In this document: one piece after another, positions 23,001 to 33,446 of the stretch
Numbering within the stretch: the stretch's first letter is position 1
Layout of the letters: each line of letters opens with the position of its first letter
Origin: Bradysia coprophila
Taxonomy: Eukaryota > Arthropoda > Insecta > Diptera > Sciaridae
Direction of reading: 5' to 3'
NCBI RefSeq assembly: GCF_014529535.1
Contig: NW_023503555.1
Coordinates: 8,665,404 to 8,729,403, forward strand
Length of the DNA: 64,000 nucleotides
Notes under the pieces: model-generated
The model's input: only the letters and a program-made list of their open reading frames with translations
Databases searched by the model: none
Told to the model about the DNA's origin: nothing
Position numbers and translations under genes: made by a program

Positions 23001-26000
23001 GAAATCTGAAACTCTATAAATTTGTCTTTTACACGAGGTTTCTATCTGCAGTATTTTCCGAGTTATGGCTGACATAGCTCACACTTAAAACGCTCATAGC
23101 TTCCAAATAGACGACTTTTTTGGAAAACCATGAAACACGTGTCGACTGAAATCTGAAACTCTATAAATTGTCTTTTAAACGAACTTTCTATCTGCCATAT
23201 TTTCTGAGTTATAGGCCCCATAGCTCAATACCTTAAAACGCTCATAGCTCCGAAATTATAAGCTTTTATAAAAATTCCTTCAAATTAGAATTACGTCCTT
23301 AACATACCCTGAAAATTTCAGCCGAATCCACCGGTAAATTAAAAAGTTTCGCCGTAACAAAGTAACAAAGTAACAAAGGTTGGTAAAATTCATCAATTTC
23401 AAAATGCATGAAAATCCATTTCTTCATACAAATTTCTACAAATTTCCAAGTTTTGAAATTTAATATCTTGGCCAAATCTTAACCTTATGAGGCGTGTGAT
23501 AGCTCGTTGAACTCGTATGGACGCACAGATTATAAAATACTTTGGGGGTAGTAGGAGCAAAGGGGGAAAAGTCAAAAAGTTCGTGTATATATGTTCCTCA
23601 GTCCTGCGGAAATAGTACATTGAATGACAAGGGGCGAAAGTAAAAAAATTCAACCGTGTGCGAGAGTTGATGCCCGCGCCGAAGGCAAGGGCCTCAATCG
23701 CACAGGTTGAATTTTTTTACTTTTGCCCCGAGTCGTTCATACTATTTTTTTTGATACCAACATTGAAAATTGATACGTATCGCAAACATCGCAACAAAAT
23801 GTTGAAATAAAAAGGCATTTAGCCAGAAAAGCGGGGGTCCAGGGGGCGGCAGCCCCCTGGTATATGAAAAATTTAATAATTTAGCCATCACAACAATAAC
23901 ACACACAAAAATTAAGATATAACTAACAAATCATTCAGTAACAAAAAGTATCAACTTTGTATGCTAATTTCAATAAGAACTGTGCGCCAGAGTGTTTTAC
24001 AATTTTGATCAAAGTATTCTGCATAATATGAGCGGATTTTGTTGACAACTCGACTCATTTCTCTCATTTTCTGTGACGTCAGTCACTTTCGCTGTTCGTT
24101 CAGTTGCGTTCGCTCTTCGTTAAGTACTTTCTCCCCGTGGGATGCATTTTTTTACTTTCGCCCCTCATATGCGGGGCGAAAGTATCATTTTTCAATGTTG
24201 GTATCAAAAAAAAAAATTTTGTCAAATTTTTCAGTGTGAACGGACTTGCGTCACGGCCCTTCACTAACGTAGGGCCATGACTAAACTTTCGAACGATACC
24301 ATACACACCCAATTTGGTTCGATAAATATCAATTTTCGTTGCCCGAAGTCGAGCAATTTCCTTATTTCTCCTTATTTTTGAGCTGAAACCTCCTTAATTC
24401 CTTAATAAGGAGTCCGGAATTAGAGTGAGAGCCTGGTATTTTTAACGGTCAAAAAGCCCCTTATTTTTCTTCCACAGTGGTATTGTACCAACATAAAAAA
24501 CTAAATTTATAAGAAAAATTCTGACTTTGCGTCGAGTATGCCCCTTACTTCAAATCTTTTTACTTTTACTATCGAACATTGACTTTTAGCCCTTATAGCT
24601 CGGGCTAGATATGTGCGCCGACTGACGCCGAGATTTTGTGTTAAATATGACATCAGTTATATGCAAAATCAACCACATATACCTTTATTGACCGTTTTCA
24701 TGTCGAGTCATGATTAAAATTTAACTGACGCACATATCCAGCTTGGAGTAGGTAAAAATAGATTTAAAATGTTTGCGATTGTCATTAACACGTTGCTGTA
24801 ACAAGCTATTTCCAAAAGTAATTTTTTTGTAGAAAACTATAACTGCACATTGTGATCGCCTGATTGAAGTCACTCTGATTTGAATTTCGATGTCGTTTTA
24901 ATAATAGATTGATGTTGTTGTGTAGGTTATAAGGAGAACAAATACTCCCTCTAGCAAGCAAACTACAATTATTAAGGTCAACGCGCTTTGAGTCCTCAAC
25001 ATCGTTAGCTACCAGCTATAGCTTTTAACTTGTGGTTTTTGAGGTTTCTCGGCTGAGAAATAAAAGACTTTAATTCGGACGTGTTTCCCTTTCAACTCGT
25101 ATTTATTCGAGTTTTCCTAAGAAAACTTGATGCCTTTATTTTACAATGGCGAACTTCGATCGGCGTTACAACAATAACAACGCACTCCAATAACAGGCAC
25201 AAGAACAGATTTGTTTAACGGTTATATGGCCTCTTATTTTGTATGGAACGTCAGTAACACAGTGACACATATTAAACATACATAAAAAACTGAATTTATA
25301 TGAAAATTTTGGACACTGCGTCGCGAAGGCCTCTTATTTAAATTCTGTTCTTGTACCTATTATTGGAGTGCGTGTTAAGGTGGTAAAGACAGAGGCAAAT
25401 ATATGGGTGGCCTCCGCCCATATGTTTACCTTGGTAAAGACGTTTTCGTGAATCGCTGCTACCTTGTTCAGACTTCGTTTTATAAGCCTCAAGAGAGTGA
25501 GTTTGCTACAGAGAGTATTTTCAGAACGTATCTGTCCAGTAATTTGACTATTTTAAAAATTCAAAATCCATTTGTTTCAGGCAACATCCGCACAAACTCC
25601 TTGGAAAAAATTGTGAAAATGGCGTCTGTTACATTCCTCAATTCTATACGGATAGCAGAGACCCGAAAGTTATTTCTTTTCGCGAGCTACGCATTCAGAG
25701 CTGTTTAATATCGGAAATCCCCGCTCGACTCGCGGAACGCACCCGCTTAAATATAAATCCTTTCGATCTATCCAAATGTGGTGTAGACAATCTAAGACGC
25801 GACATCCACACAGTGCGGCTATGTTTTCAGGTGCTTATCAGTTCTGACCCGAAAAATCCAACACCCGCAGCCCAACTCGAACCGAAAGTGTCACAACCAA
25901 TTATCAATAATAAGGCTGCTGCAGAGGTGAAAATTCATGATATTAGTGACACATTCAGTCCAGCATCCGGCGGTAAAAAGATCATGATTTTTTGCAATAA

Positions 26001-27216
26001 GATCGCACAGGATGACATTGAGATACGATTTTATGAAGAAGATGCAAAGAAGAATCAAAAATTGATTGGTCTCGGCTCTTTTCAACCTCGGAATATACAT
26101 CGCAATGTGGGAATTGCTTTCACCACACCCAAATGTGATTTGAAATCTGTCGACACACCACAGAATATATTTATCGAAATGGTAAGACCATCGGATGATG
26201 TACGAAGGAATCGGTTTCCCTTCCAATATGTTCCCGATGTCACCGACATTGACGCGGTAACGACGAGAAAGCAACCAAAAATTGACAAATCAGGAAAATT
26301 ATTGAAATTACTCGACTTACGTCCCTTTCCTAGCCATATTCCACATCAGTATAATATACCACCACAGGGTTTACCACAACACCACAGTTATCCGGAACAG
26401 CACGACTTACCGCAACAGCAGAAGTTAGCACAACAACAAAATTTACCGCAACAACATAATTTACCACAACATCAGAATTTATCACAACAGCCCAATTTAC
26501 CACAACAACACAATTTACAGCAACAGCAGAATTTACCACAATACAATTTACACACACAACACAATTTATCACAACGGCCTAATTTACCACAACAGCCTAA
26601 TTTACCACAACAACAAAATTTATCACAACAGCCGAATTTACCACAGCGGCAGAATTTACCACAACAGCTCAGTTTACCACAGCTGCAGAATTTACCACAA
26701 CAACCCAATTCACCACAACAGCACAATTTACCACAACATCACAATTTACCACAACAGCACAATTTACCACAACCGTTATCATTACAGTACAATCTAACAC
26801 AGCTGCATAATAAACCGCCGGACCAAAGCCTGCCTCATCACAATCCATTCTTGCAGCAAAATTTACCACAACATTCATCAAACCACTACCGCATGCAGCA
26901 GTACAGTCAAAATTTACCTCAGCATCTCATTCAACAAGAGCAAAGTTATGTAGAACAACAATATGATCCACAACGACATAACGGCAGTCTACAGAATCAA
27001 CACAATCCACAACAGGATTTTTTTCAACAACAAGATGAACGACAGCCGAATTATGAAGAGCTTAATCACGAACTCCTCAACTTTGAAGGTTTGTCGTGTT
27101 GCAATCCGTTCGGCGAAATTTCTCCGAATTGCTCTCTAGAAGATCAGCTTATGTTATCAGCAAACGACAATTGGAACAGCGAACATAACGTTGCAGGTCC
27201 CGCACCTAAAAACTGA
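20086..27216 (+). CDS. Dorsal/Dif-type Rel homology (NF-kB) transcription factor
   Basis: Two coding exons, 20086-20294 and 25581-27216, join in frame (AG|G) to give 614 residues. Residues about 5-165 are the Rel DNA-binding domain (YIEIVEEPAPKLKRFRY, SIRIVNYTGMATVFVSCV, PHKLLGKNC, VRLCFQV). About 174-290 are the IPT dimerisation domain (VSQPIINNKAA, FYEEDAKKNQ, FQYVPDV). Family members act downstream of Toll in immunity and dorsoventral patterning, held in the cytoplasm by Cactus. Odd points: the recognition loop reads RFRYESEGR instead of RFRYxCEGR, the loop after it is shortened, and the PKA-type RRPS site is VRPS. Residues about 319-577 are Gln-rich with many NLPQQ-type hexapeptides. No ankyrin repeats, so not Relish. 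The start is the first of two adjacent ATGs. Dorsal versus Dif is undecided. Confidence 0.87.
21163..21300. repeat. AAGGAGG/CCTCCTTATT repeats in the Rel intron
   Basis: Repeated CTCCTTATT and AAATAAGGAGG words, with similar inverted words at 24350-24420. The pair could mark the outer ends of a composite element of about 3.2 kb covering the foldback and the 147-bp array, but this is speculative. Confidence 0.35.
21951..22424. mobile_element. Near-perfect ~190-bp-arm foldback in the Rel intron
   Basis: The left arm 21951-22140 and right arm 22225-22424 are reverse complements with very few differences, separated by about 84 bp. Both arms encode the same open peptide in opposite directions with a single residue difference, which measures how little they have diverged. 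The transcript of this intron could form a long hairpin. No transposase is visible. Confidence 0.85.
22507..23255. repeat. 147-bp tandem array, five full units plus part of a sixth
   Basis: Units begin with CATAGCTCCCAAATAGACGA-type sequence at 22507, 22654, 22801, 22948 and 23095, each exactly 147 bp apart; a sixth begins at 23243 and diverges. Units 1-3 are almost identical, unit 4 has a few changes and unit 5 more. Each includes TTTTCCGAGTTATGGCTGAC. The array lies directly beside the foldback. Confidence 0.92.
23640..23730. repeat. Hairpin around GCCGAAGGC
   Basis: AAAAAAATTCAACCGTGTGC and its near-complement GCACAGGTTGAATTTTTTTA flank a GC-rich centre with CGCCGAAGGC. Other hairpins here carry similar centres (for example near 39440). 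Confidence 0.6.
23744..24216. mobile_element. TIR element in the Rel intron, ~470 bp
   Basis: The left end TTTTGATACCAACATTGAAA recurs inverted as TTTCAATGTTGGTATCAAAA at the right end. The interior holds a GC-rich hairpin at 23839-23860 (CCAGGGGGC, 4-nt loop, GCCCCCTGG) and, near the right end, an ACTTTCGCCCC/GGGGCGAAAGT palindrome at about 24152-24183. No ORF. Confidence 0.55.
25170..25377. mobile_element. Foldback MITE, ~205 bp
   Basis: The left arm GCACTCCAATAACAGGCACA plus AGAACAGATTT is inverted as AAATTCTGTTCTTGTACCTA plus TTATTGGAGTGC. Part of the right half (AAAAAACTGAATTTATATGA) also resembles 24488-24560, so the family has at least a second relative in this intron. Confidence 0.6.
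25391..25431. repeat. 41-bp imperfect palindrome with 10-bp flanking direct repeats
   Basis: AAATATATGGGTGG pairs with CCGCCCATATGTTT, and TGGTAAAGAC occurs exactly on both sides (25381-25390 and 25432-25441). This looks like a minute insertion with a target-site duplication, about 150 bp before the second Rel exon. Confidence 0.65.
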
Positions 27217-27324
27217 AATCTATAATCGTTTGCAAAGGAGAATGGACTTAAAAAAATGTTAGTCAGATAAACGGGCATTACGGATAGGACCTAGAATAAG
27301 TAACTTTTAACCAAAGAAACTCTC

Positions 27325-27330
27325 AATAAA
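27325..27330 (+). terminator. Poly(A) signal of the Rel gene
   Basis: AATAAA about 109 nt after the stop codon at 27216. A short duplicated stretch (GACCGAAGTTTGG...AGTTGTTAT, two copies) follows at 27340-27390. Confidence 0.55.
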
Positions 27331-27399
27331 ATAAGTTTGACCGAAGTTTGGGGGAGTTGTTATGACCGAAGTTTGGAGGAGTTGTTATGACCGACGTCA

Positions 27400-28430
27400 C
27401 CTGTTTTAGAAATGCTGATTTTCATTTTTAAGGCTTTAGTATCGGCATGAGTGCGTTTCTCTTAGACCAACTGAAACAAAGAAACATACCATGTTGATGT
27501 GCATTATCGATGTTTTTCCGTCCAATTATTTTAATTCATTGGATTTGACAGCAATTACTTCATCGCAACCAGCAAATGTGCTATAGATCATCTTCAAGGA
27601 CGTTTGAAATGCCATCCAATGCCATCTATCGTAGCTCAGAAATGTACCCTTTGAATTTTGCTTCCAGTGTCGAGATATGATGAGGACGCGAATTATTGTA
27701 AAATTCCGTAAGAAAATTCGAATACACAGCCGTTATATTTTTTTCATAATTGTAGGAGCTGCGAACATTGTTAAATAAACAAGTCATGATTGTGATCGAA
27801 AACACAGATCTTGTTATTTTTATCCCCTTAATCATTTAAATCATGAAAACTTTCGCGTGCCTGACCAGGAAGCCGTCTAGTGCTTCTAAACAGTTGTACA
27901 AAATAGCTTCCCAGCATCCTGCGTCTCAGTTGAGAAAATATCGAGCTACAACGCTAATTTCTTTTTCGGGTGATCTTATATCTACGGAATCGTTTATTAG
28001 TGTGTAACAAGAATAATTGATAGCCTATATGATCGGACACATTGTCCTGTGCTTCATATAAATGTAGGTATTCGAAGGCACGGGTCCGTGTGACACAATA
28101 ATTGGATTTGTGTCGGCATACAGAACAGCAGCAGCCGCTTCAGCCTATTACCGTAGAATTCAATGACAATTTTTGGGAAAACATTTTCACAGATTTTTAT
28201 AAATGTTCAGAATTTTCCTGCATTTTTCCAAATTTTCAAAGAAATATTTTTTTAAGTTAACAATTGCTAAAAGTTTCCTATGTGCAGAATTAGCCCCGGC
28301 TGAATATCACCAGTTGGTGTACAAACAAAAACACTTTGTATTGTAAACAATTCAAAGACAACCTACACACAGTGAATTTCTACGTTGACGTCATCTATGC
28401 GCTCACATAACACGTATGAATAGGAAACGT
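27400..28430. other. Intergenic, no gene seen
   Basis: AT-rich sequence between the Rel gene and the 28.4-kb inverted-repeat element. No coding region recognised. Confidence 0.4.
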
Positions 28431-30019
28431 TTTTGCTAATAGTGTTGCCAGCTTACACCTAAAGTGTCAATAGAACCCAAATTCTGAGTTCGGCCAAATG
28501 CAATAATGTGGATGAAAATGCTCATAATCCACAAATCGAAGCTGAAAAATCGAATTTGAGAATACGGCGTTTAATTCGAGAGCGTTCGCAAATATCCGAA
28601 TAAAGGGAGCGATTTTCAGCTAAAAGTACTAAAGTAAGAACTGGGTTCGCGAGCTGTGGCATTTTGTTCTGTTTATTGTTTTTGTCAGGGTATTTGTAGT
28701 CAAGTGCGAGTTGTCCAAAAAAGCCGTTTCGCTCATATTGAATGTAAAAAACGATTTTATGGTTGATTATCATAGATGGATCGACCAGTAACTCAAATCG
28801 CGATGTTGCCAAGCTGGGATCGGCCTGGTTTGGTCTAGGGGGCCGACGTTGCCTAACACTTCTTTTCTTTTCTTTTCGAGAGACTAAGTGCTGGCAACTC
28901 TGTTCGAATTCGTAGTTTTGTCTTGCCTAGACATTCGTCGGTTCAGTATAATCGCTCATTTTTCGTTCGGACCGTGGCCGACTATAACTCGATACCGGTT
29001 CGCATTAGAGAACTTCCTTCGGTGTCAAGGTTTAAAGATGCCAGTGTGATGTTTTTCCAGTCGTTGTAGTCTCGTTTGGGCCCTGTTTCGTGTGCTGCCA
29101 CCCACGTGCTTGGCGTTTTCTGTAACTTTTTGTGTTTTTTCCTTTCTTCGGTTCTGTCCTATTTTTAGCTTAGCGGGTGTGTGATGTGATCGACCGGTGC
29201 ACGGTGATGTGAGTAAGTCATAATTTATCTTAAGTTCTTCCTTTCTAAATTCTATATTGCTCTGCGTGCAGTTTTTCTTTTTTTGTGTCATCTTTCAAAC
29301 TAATGTGAAGGTTTTTAGTATTTGTTTATTTATTTTAATTATTTTTTTTTGTTTTCGTTTTCTGCTACTTCTTTCTGCGACTTTTGTGAGTTATGTTTCG
29401 CTATGGACATTAATATAAGGTGTTTCCTTTTGTTCAGTTGAGTTAATAAATTTGAATTTGAATTTGAATTTGCTCTATGAAATTTTGATTTTTGAAAATT
29501 TATTTAAAAATATAAAATGAAATATTTTTGACATGGTTCCATGGGCGAAATTATTCCGAATGGTATCAATTTTATGTTAAAAATAAAAAACATTAATTAC
29601 TTTAAAAAAAGCATTTACCGGATTTTTCAGATTTGCACATTTTTTTGTATTGATGGGCGCCATCTTGAATTACAGCGCCACCTGCACAATTTTTCAAGCA
29701 CTTATATTTTTCTCGTATGCAGAAAGGTTCAAGGAACACAAGATTTTTTACCCACTCAATTCGGATCAAAATTCAATTTTATAGAGCCGAAAGAAGTTTT
29801 AGCTGACGGCGGCTCCCTGGCCCAAACCAGGTCGATCCCAGCTTGGCAACATTGCTATTCGACTTCGTGGCCGACCCACATACGATAATCAACCATATAA
29901 TCGCTTTTTACATTCAATATGAGCGAAAGGACAACTCGCACCAGACTTTTGATGAAATTTAGTGAAATATTTTTCAGTATTGGCACTTTGGTGCAGGCTG
30001 GCAACACCATTAGCAAAGA
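28431..30019. mobile_element. Inverted-repeat element with a nested LINE fragment
   Basis: The left end TTTGCTAATAGTGTTGCCAG and right end CTGGCAACACCATTAGCAAA are inverted copies. The arms also share TTTCGCTCATATTGAATGTA, TATGGTTGATTATC and GTTGCCAAGCTGGGATCG. The left arm has an extra stretch of about 150 bp, so the arms are unequal (about 400 and 210 bp). Between the arms lies the retrotransposon fragment at 28857-29471. The element itself shows no transposase. Confidence 0.7.
28857..29471 (+). pseudogene. 5'-truncated non-LTR retrotransposon (LINE), 3' end
   Basis: An open stretch 28857-29069 ends YNSIPVRIRELPSVSRFKDA and then a stop codon. This resembles the conserved C-terminus of Jockey/CR1-type reverse transcriptase ORFs (W/YNSLP...S...FK). 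A stop just upstream and the lack of reverse-transcriptase motifs show it is dead and truncated. The 3' tail has TTGAATTTGAATTTGAATTT at about 29451-29470, typical of simple-repeat tails in this group. Clade assignment is by eye. Confidence 0.6.
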
Positions 30020-30039
30020 TCCGAGGGGCGACGCACTTC

Positions 30040-30435
30040 TAGATTAAATAAATTAAATGGATTTAATGGATTAAATGGAATAAAAATTGGATTAAATAGG
30101 AAAAAAGTTCATTTTACCAAATACTTTAATAGGCTTTAAAATGGTTGATTTTGATCGAACCACGTACTACAACTCATACTACAATGTTAAAAAGCGTAAA
30201 ATTCCACTTTTAGGAGTTTTTGGTGTAAAGTGGAATAAATGGATTAAATGGAATAAATAAATTTAATACCATTTTTAACAAAAAAATGTTTCTATATCTC
30301 ACGAGTAATTAAACGCACTGGGGATCGTGCAAATCTAATTTTCGTAATAAGTTTACAAATCTTTTAGGTGGATGCCTAATTATTTCGGTAAAACTAAAAA
30401 AAATTTTTTGGATTAAATGTATTAAATGGAATTTT
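30040..30435. repeat. TTAAATGGA-type short repeats
   Basis: GGATTAAATGGAATAAA and variants recur at 30045-30105, 30230-30265 and 30407-30435. They look like remnants of a simple tandem repeat broken up by other sequence. Confidence 0.6.
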
Positions 30436-30542
30436 GAAAACCGACACATTTTCTGTTCTACTGGGTTTTTGTGAATTTTGCATGTATATGTTATATGGAG
30501 AAATCAGAAAGTCAAGTAGACATATAAAATGTGTCGGTTTTC
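30434..30542. repeat. Short inverted repeat pair, ~107 bp
   Basis: TGAAAACCGACACATTT at about 30434 and its complement AAATGTGTCGGTTTTCA ending near 30541 enclose about 75 bp. A small MITE is likely. Confidence 0.55.
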
Positions 30543-30544
30543 AC

Positions 30545-31017
30545 AATTCCGCGAGTGTACGTCAAAAATGTATGGAAAAATGAGATATGATAATTCGTGA
30601 TCTTTCCTTTTTTATAGAAAATTTACGCCCTCTGCAGTGAATCTGAAGTGTCAACTATGCTTTGTTTCTCGACACTTCGCTCTCTCACGGAGTATGTACT
30701 TTTTGTTAAGTGGAAACCATACTTAAAACCCGATTCGCAGTCACTCCGTTTTGGTCGCTGTTTTCAAAATAACAATGAAAATGGTTCACTCTTTCCATTG
30801 TTATAGTGTAAACGGTGAATACATGGAGTGTAGTGCGTTTCGTGCTTAACAATTGAATGCATCCGGACAGCTAGAAAATGTTCTCTTTGTGCGAGTATGT
30901 TCGAAACCCTCTCGCTTCATCGAGCTTCAATCAGACAGTGGTTCTCCTCGTTCGAGTATCTATCAAAACTCCCTGCACAAATGCACCAAAAAACATCGCT
31001 GACTTTATATTCATAGG
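30545..31017. other. No gene seen
   Basis: Sequence between repeats and the 3' end of syntaxin 5. Small open frames (30878-31120 and its antisense) show no recognisable domain. Confidence 0.35.
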
Positions 31018-31023
31018 TTTATT
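31018..31023 (-). terminator. Poly(A) signal of syntaxin 5
   Basis: TTTATT on the plus strand reads AATAAA on the minus strand, about 115 nt after the syntaxin 5 stop codon. Confidence 0.5.
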
Positions 31024-31138
31024 TACAAAACAAGGCCATAAAATTGAATTAAACTGCAATGCGAGTGTCGTTTCCGAAGCAACGCACCCAATACATTCGC
31101 ATAAGGACAAGTGTGGATAATATACATACCGGTAGACG

Positions 31139-32582
31139 TTATGCCAGAAAAATAACAAAAAATATGAAGAACATGATCAGCACACCGAATATCTTAATCA
31201 TCAGCCAGCGATTCTTCGACACCGATTGGAAATACTTCAAAATCTGTCCGTGTGCCGCTTCAATATTCAATTCAGCGTCTTGCACATTGGTATCGATCCG
31301 TTCCACCATTTCTTCCTGTTCTTTCACCATATGCGCCAATTGCTGGAATATGCCACCCAATTCAACGATAGTACTTTCGATGTTTTGCATAGTTTCAGCC
31401 CGTTGCTGAACGTAATTGTCGCTCTCGTCGTAGAGCATCATTTGCTGGGTTTGACTTTGTTGCTGGTTGGGTTGCAGAAGTGGCGACGACGCATTGAAAT
31501 CAATTGCCACTTGGTCTTGTTCAATCAATAATAGACTGCCTTGAGCATTACCACGCATTGCCGATGGTGGAGGATTACTAGAGATGGGTCCTTGGCTGAA
31601 CTGGAGGGGAATTGTCAAAATTTAGTTAGAGAGAATTTGGTCGAATGACGTGTTTTCAGGCCCGGACTGGCCATATTGGACGATAGTTCGTCGCACTAAC
31701 TTGGGAATTTTTGGTTAGGCCGCCCGAAAGGCAATGCCAGTCCGGTCCTGTGTGTGTTTCAAATTACTTGATCTCGTCGAGACTTCTGTTGTTTAAGGTT
31801 TTCGGTTCGCACTTCAAGGATTTGCTTAAAATTCGTGCTCATGTTGGCCAATTTCGCTTGCAGAGCCAAAACCATATTTGACGAATGTGAGAGTAAATGT
31901 TTACCGCTGCTGGTTTTCCGCTGTGATTTTGACACTTCTTGTAGTCGAGCAATTTGCTGATTCAACGAATTCAGATCACCCTTGATGATGTAGGTCAACT
32001 CCTGAATCTCGGCGGGTCGATCGTCGAACAGCGATTTGCGTTTGGCCACTGAAAACAGATCAAAATCAATCAGGTTCATGTGTTGGGAAGTTACGTTGTG
32101 CAACACCTACAGAGTGTCAGTTTCTCTAATTTCGTGTATGTGCTGGCGATGTTCTTGCCAACATGTTTCGCTATCATCATAAACTCGCCATAGCTTTGCA
32201 GTTGTGTGGCTCGCTTCGGATCCTTAATGTTCACCGCTCGGGTAATATTTCGACTTTGTAGTGAACGGATCGCATTCGAAAATTCGTTAGTTCTGTCCCG
32301 TGCCGTCATAACTATAATTTCCACTTCTTCTTCCGATTCGTCAAAGTAAGGCGACTGTCTATTCGAATGATTGTTGTCAACGAAATGCGTTTGTTGTTGT
32401 TGTTGTTGATGCTGTTGTGTATTTACTGAAGGTAACTGAACGTAGGCCAATTGCTGTTGCAAAAAGTTGCCAATGTTCCACTTGTTTCCCGAATATTTCT
32501 TTTTCTCTTCGTGCTCTTCGGTTATGACTAATGGAAATGACTCGTCCGACTCTGTGTCGGCAAAACGACGTCTTGCTGGCAT
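31139..32582 (-). CDS. Syntaxin 5, Golgi Qa-SNARE
   Basis: Three coding exons, 32582-32111, 32048-31768 and 31600-31139, give 404 residues. The N-terminal part has an Arg cluster (MPARRR) and a poly-Gln stretch, then the MTARDRTNEF start seen in short syntaxin 5 forms, and the Habc region (KRKSLFDDRPAEIQELTYII, VRTENLKQQKSRRDQ). The SNARE motif lies at about 311-378 with the layer-zero Gln in GGIFQQLAHM. The tail anchor is at 383-404 (WLMIKIFGVLIMFFIFFVIF). Syntaxin 5 drives ER-Golgi and intra-Golgi fusion. The long and short forms known in other animals come from two start codons, and both Mets are present here. The second intron contains a 94-bp inverted repeat. Confidence 0.95.
31657..31750. 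mobile_element. 94-bp inverted-repeat element in syntaxin 5 intron 2
   Basis: The left end CAGGCCCGGACTGGCC and right end TGCCAGTCCGGTCCTG are inverted with two mismatches. It fills more than half of the 167-nt intron, which would otherwise be near the usual size here. Confidence 0.6.
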
Positions 32583-33175
32583 TTCATAATCAAATCAACA
32601 ATTAGAAATTTCTATTCTCTACGCAATATACGATTCCAGGGCGATAATGGTAATCGAGCGTTTCGGACCCTTTCAATTGTCACACTATGTTCGACTGTAA
32701 ATCAATTGCAAATGATCTCACTGTGGGATTCTATGGACTGAAAATAGTTTAGAAATCTTTCACGAAAACTCTTGGATTTTAATAAAATTAAACAAAAAAA
32801 ATTTCCTTTTCACAAAATAGACAAAAACTCTGCAGTTGTGACGTGCCATATGATATGTCATTCAAAAACACGAATTCGTTTTAATTTTACAATGTAGATG
32901 GCAGCTGCTGCACTTAACTATGACTCAGCGTTGACAAATCTCATCCAAAAATGCGATAGGACGGGACGTATAACATTCAGTCATCATCGCACTTACCATG
33001 TATAGATCAAAATCAATGCCGTTTGAGATATCAAATACATTATCATTTTCATTCATCTCAACTTTCGAAATTTTCATTTTTTCTAATGTTGCCAGGAATG
33101 AATGGACAGTTACTTTACATGTATTTGAGAAGAAACCACTATTTGACAATGATCTATAAATAAAAACAGCTATAG
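32583..33175. other. Upstream region of syntaxin 5
   Basis: AT-rich sequence upstream of the minus-strand ATG. A minus-strand open frame at 32925-33149 (74 residues) has no recognisable feature and is left uncalled. Confidence 0.35.
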
Positions 33176-33184
33176 GTCCGTTCT

Positions 33185-33345
33185 AAGGCCATACGAATTG
33201 TCAAATTTCTGTCAACTTTCATCCATAGAAACATAACCTCATCAATATTTATATGAAAACCGATCTCTGTGGATGAAATCATGTTCGCTCGGCCAGTAAA
33301 AATTCGTGTCTTCAGTTACTTGGAACAAACCTATCGGTACATGTC
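33185..33345. mobile_element. Family D, copy 2
   Basis: Carries AAGGCCATACGAATTGTCAA, TTTCATCCATAGAAACATAA, CTCTGTGGATGAAATCATG and GGAACAAACCTATCGG, matching the arms of 18038-18235 and 61006-61672. The arms are inverted around 33250. Confidence 0.6.
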
Positions 33346-33446
33346 CTCCGGGCCAACCTTTCACAAAATCTGCAATTAGTGCGTTTAATAAAATTTCTGC
33401 CAATCGCCTTCGAGGCTGTCTTTCAGAACCAGGTCGAGACACGTAC

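Noticed and set aside
22507..23255. CRISPR-like array
   Set aside because: Units are contiguous 147-bp tandem repeats without unique spacers, in a eukaryotic intron.
25403..25708. 101-residue frame upstream of the second Rel exon
   Set aside because: It is in a different frame from the Rel coding sequence; the acceptor at 25580 and family similarity support the other frame.
26330..26881. Cys/Val-rich minus-strand frames resembling metallothionein-like repeats
   Set aside because: They are the antisense of the Gln-rich repeat in the Rel gene.
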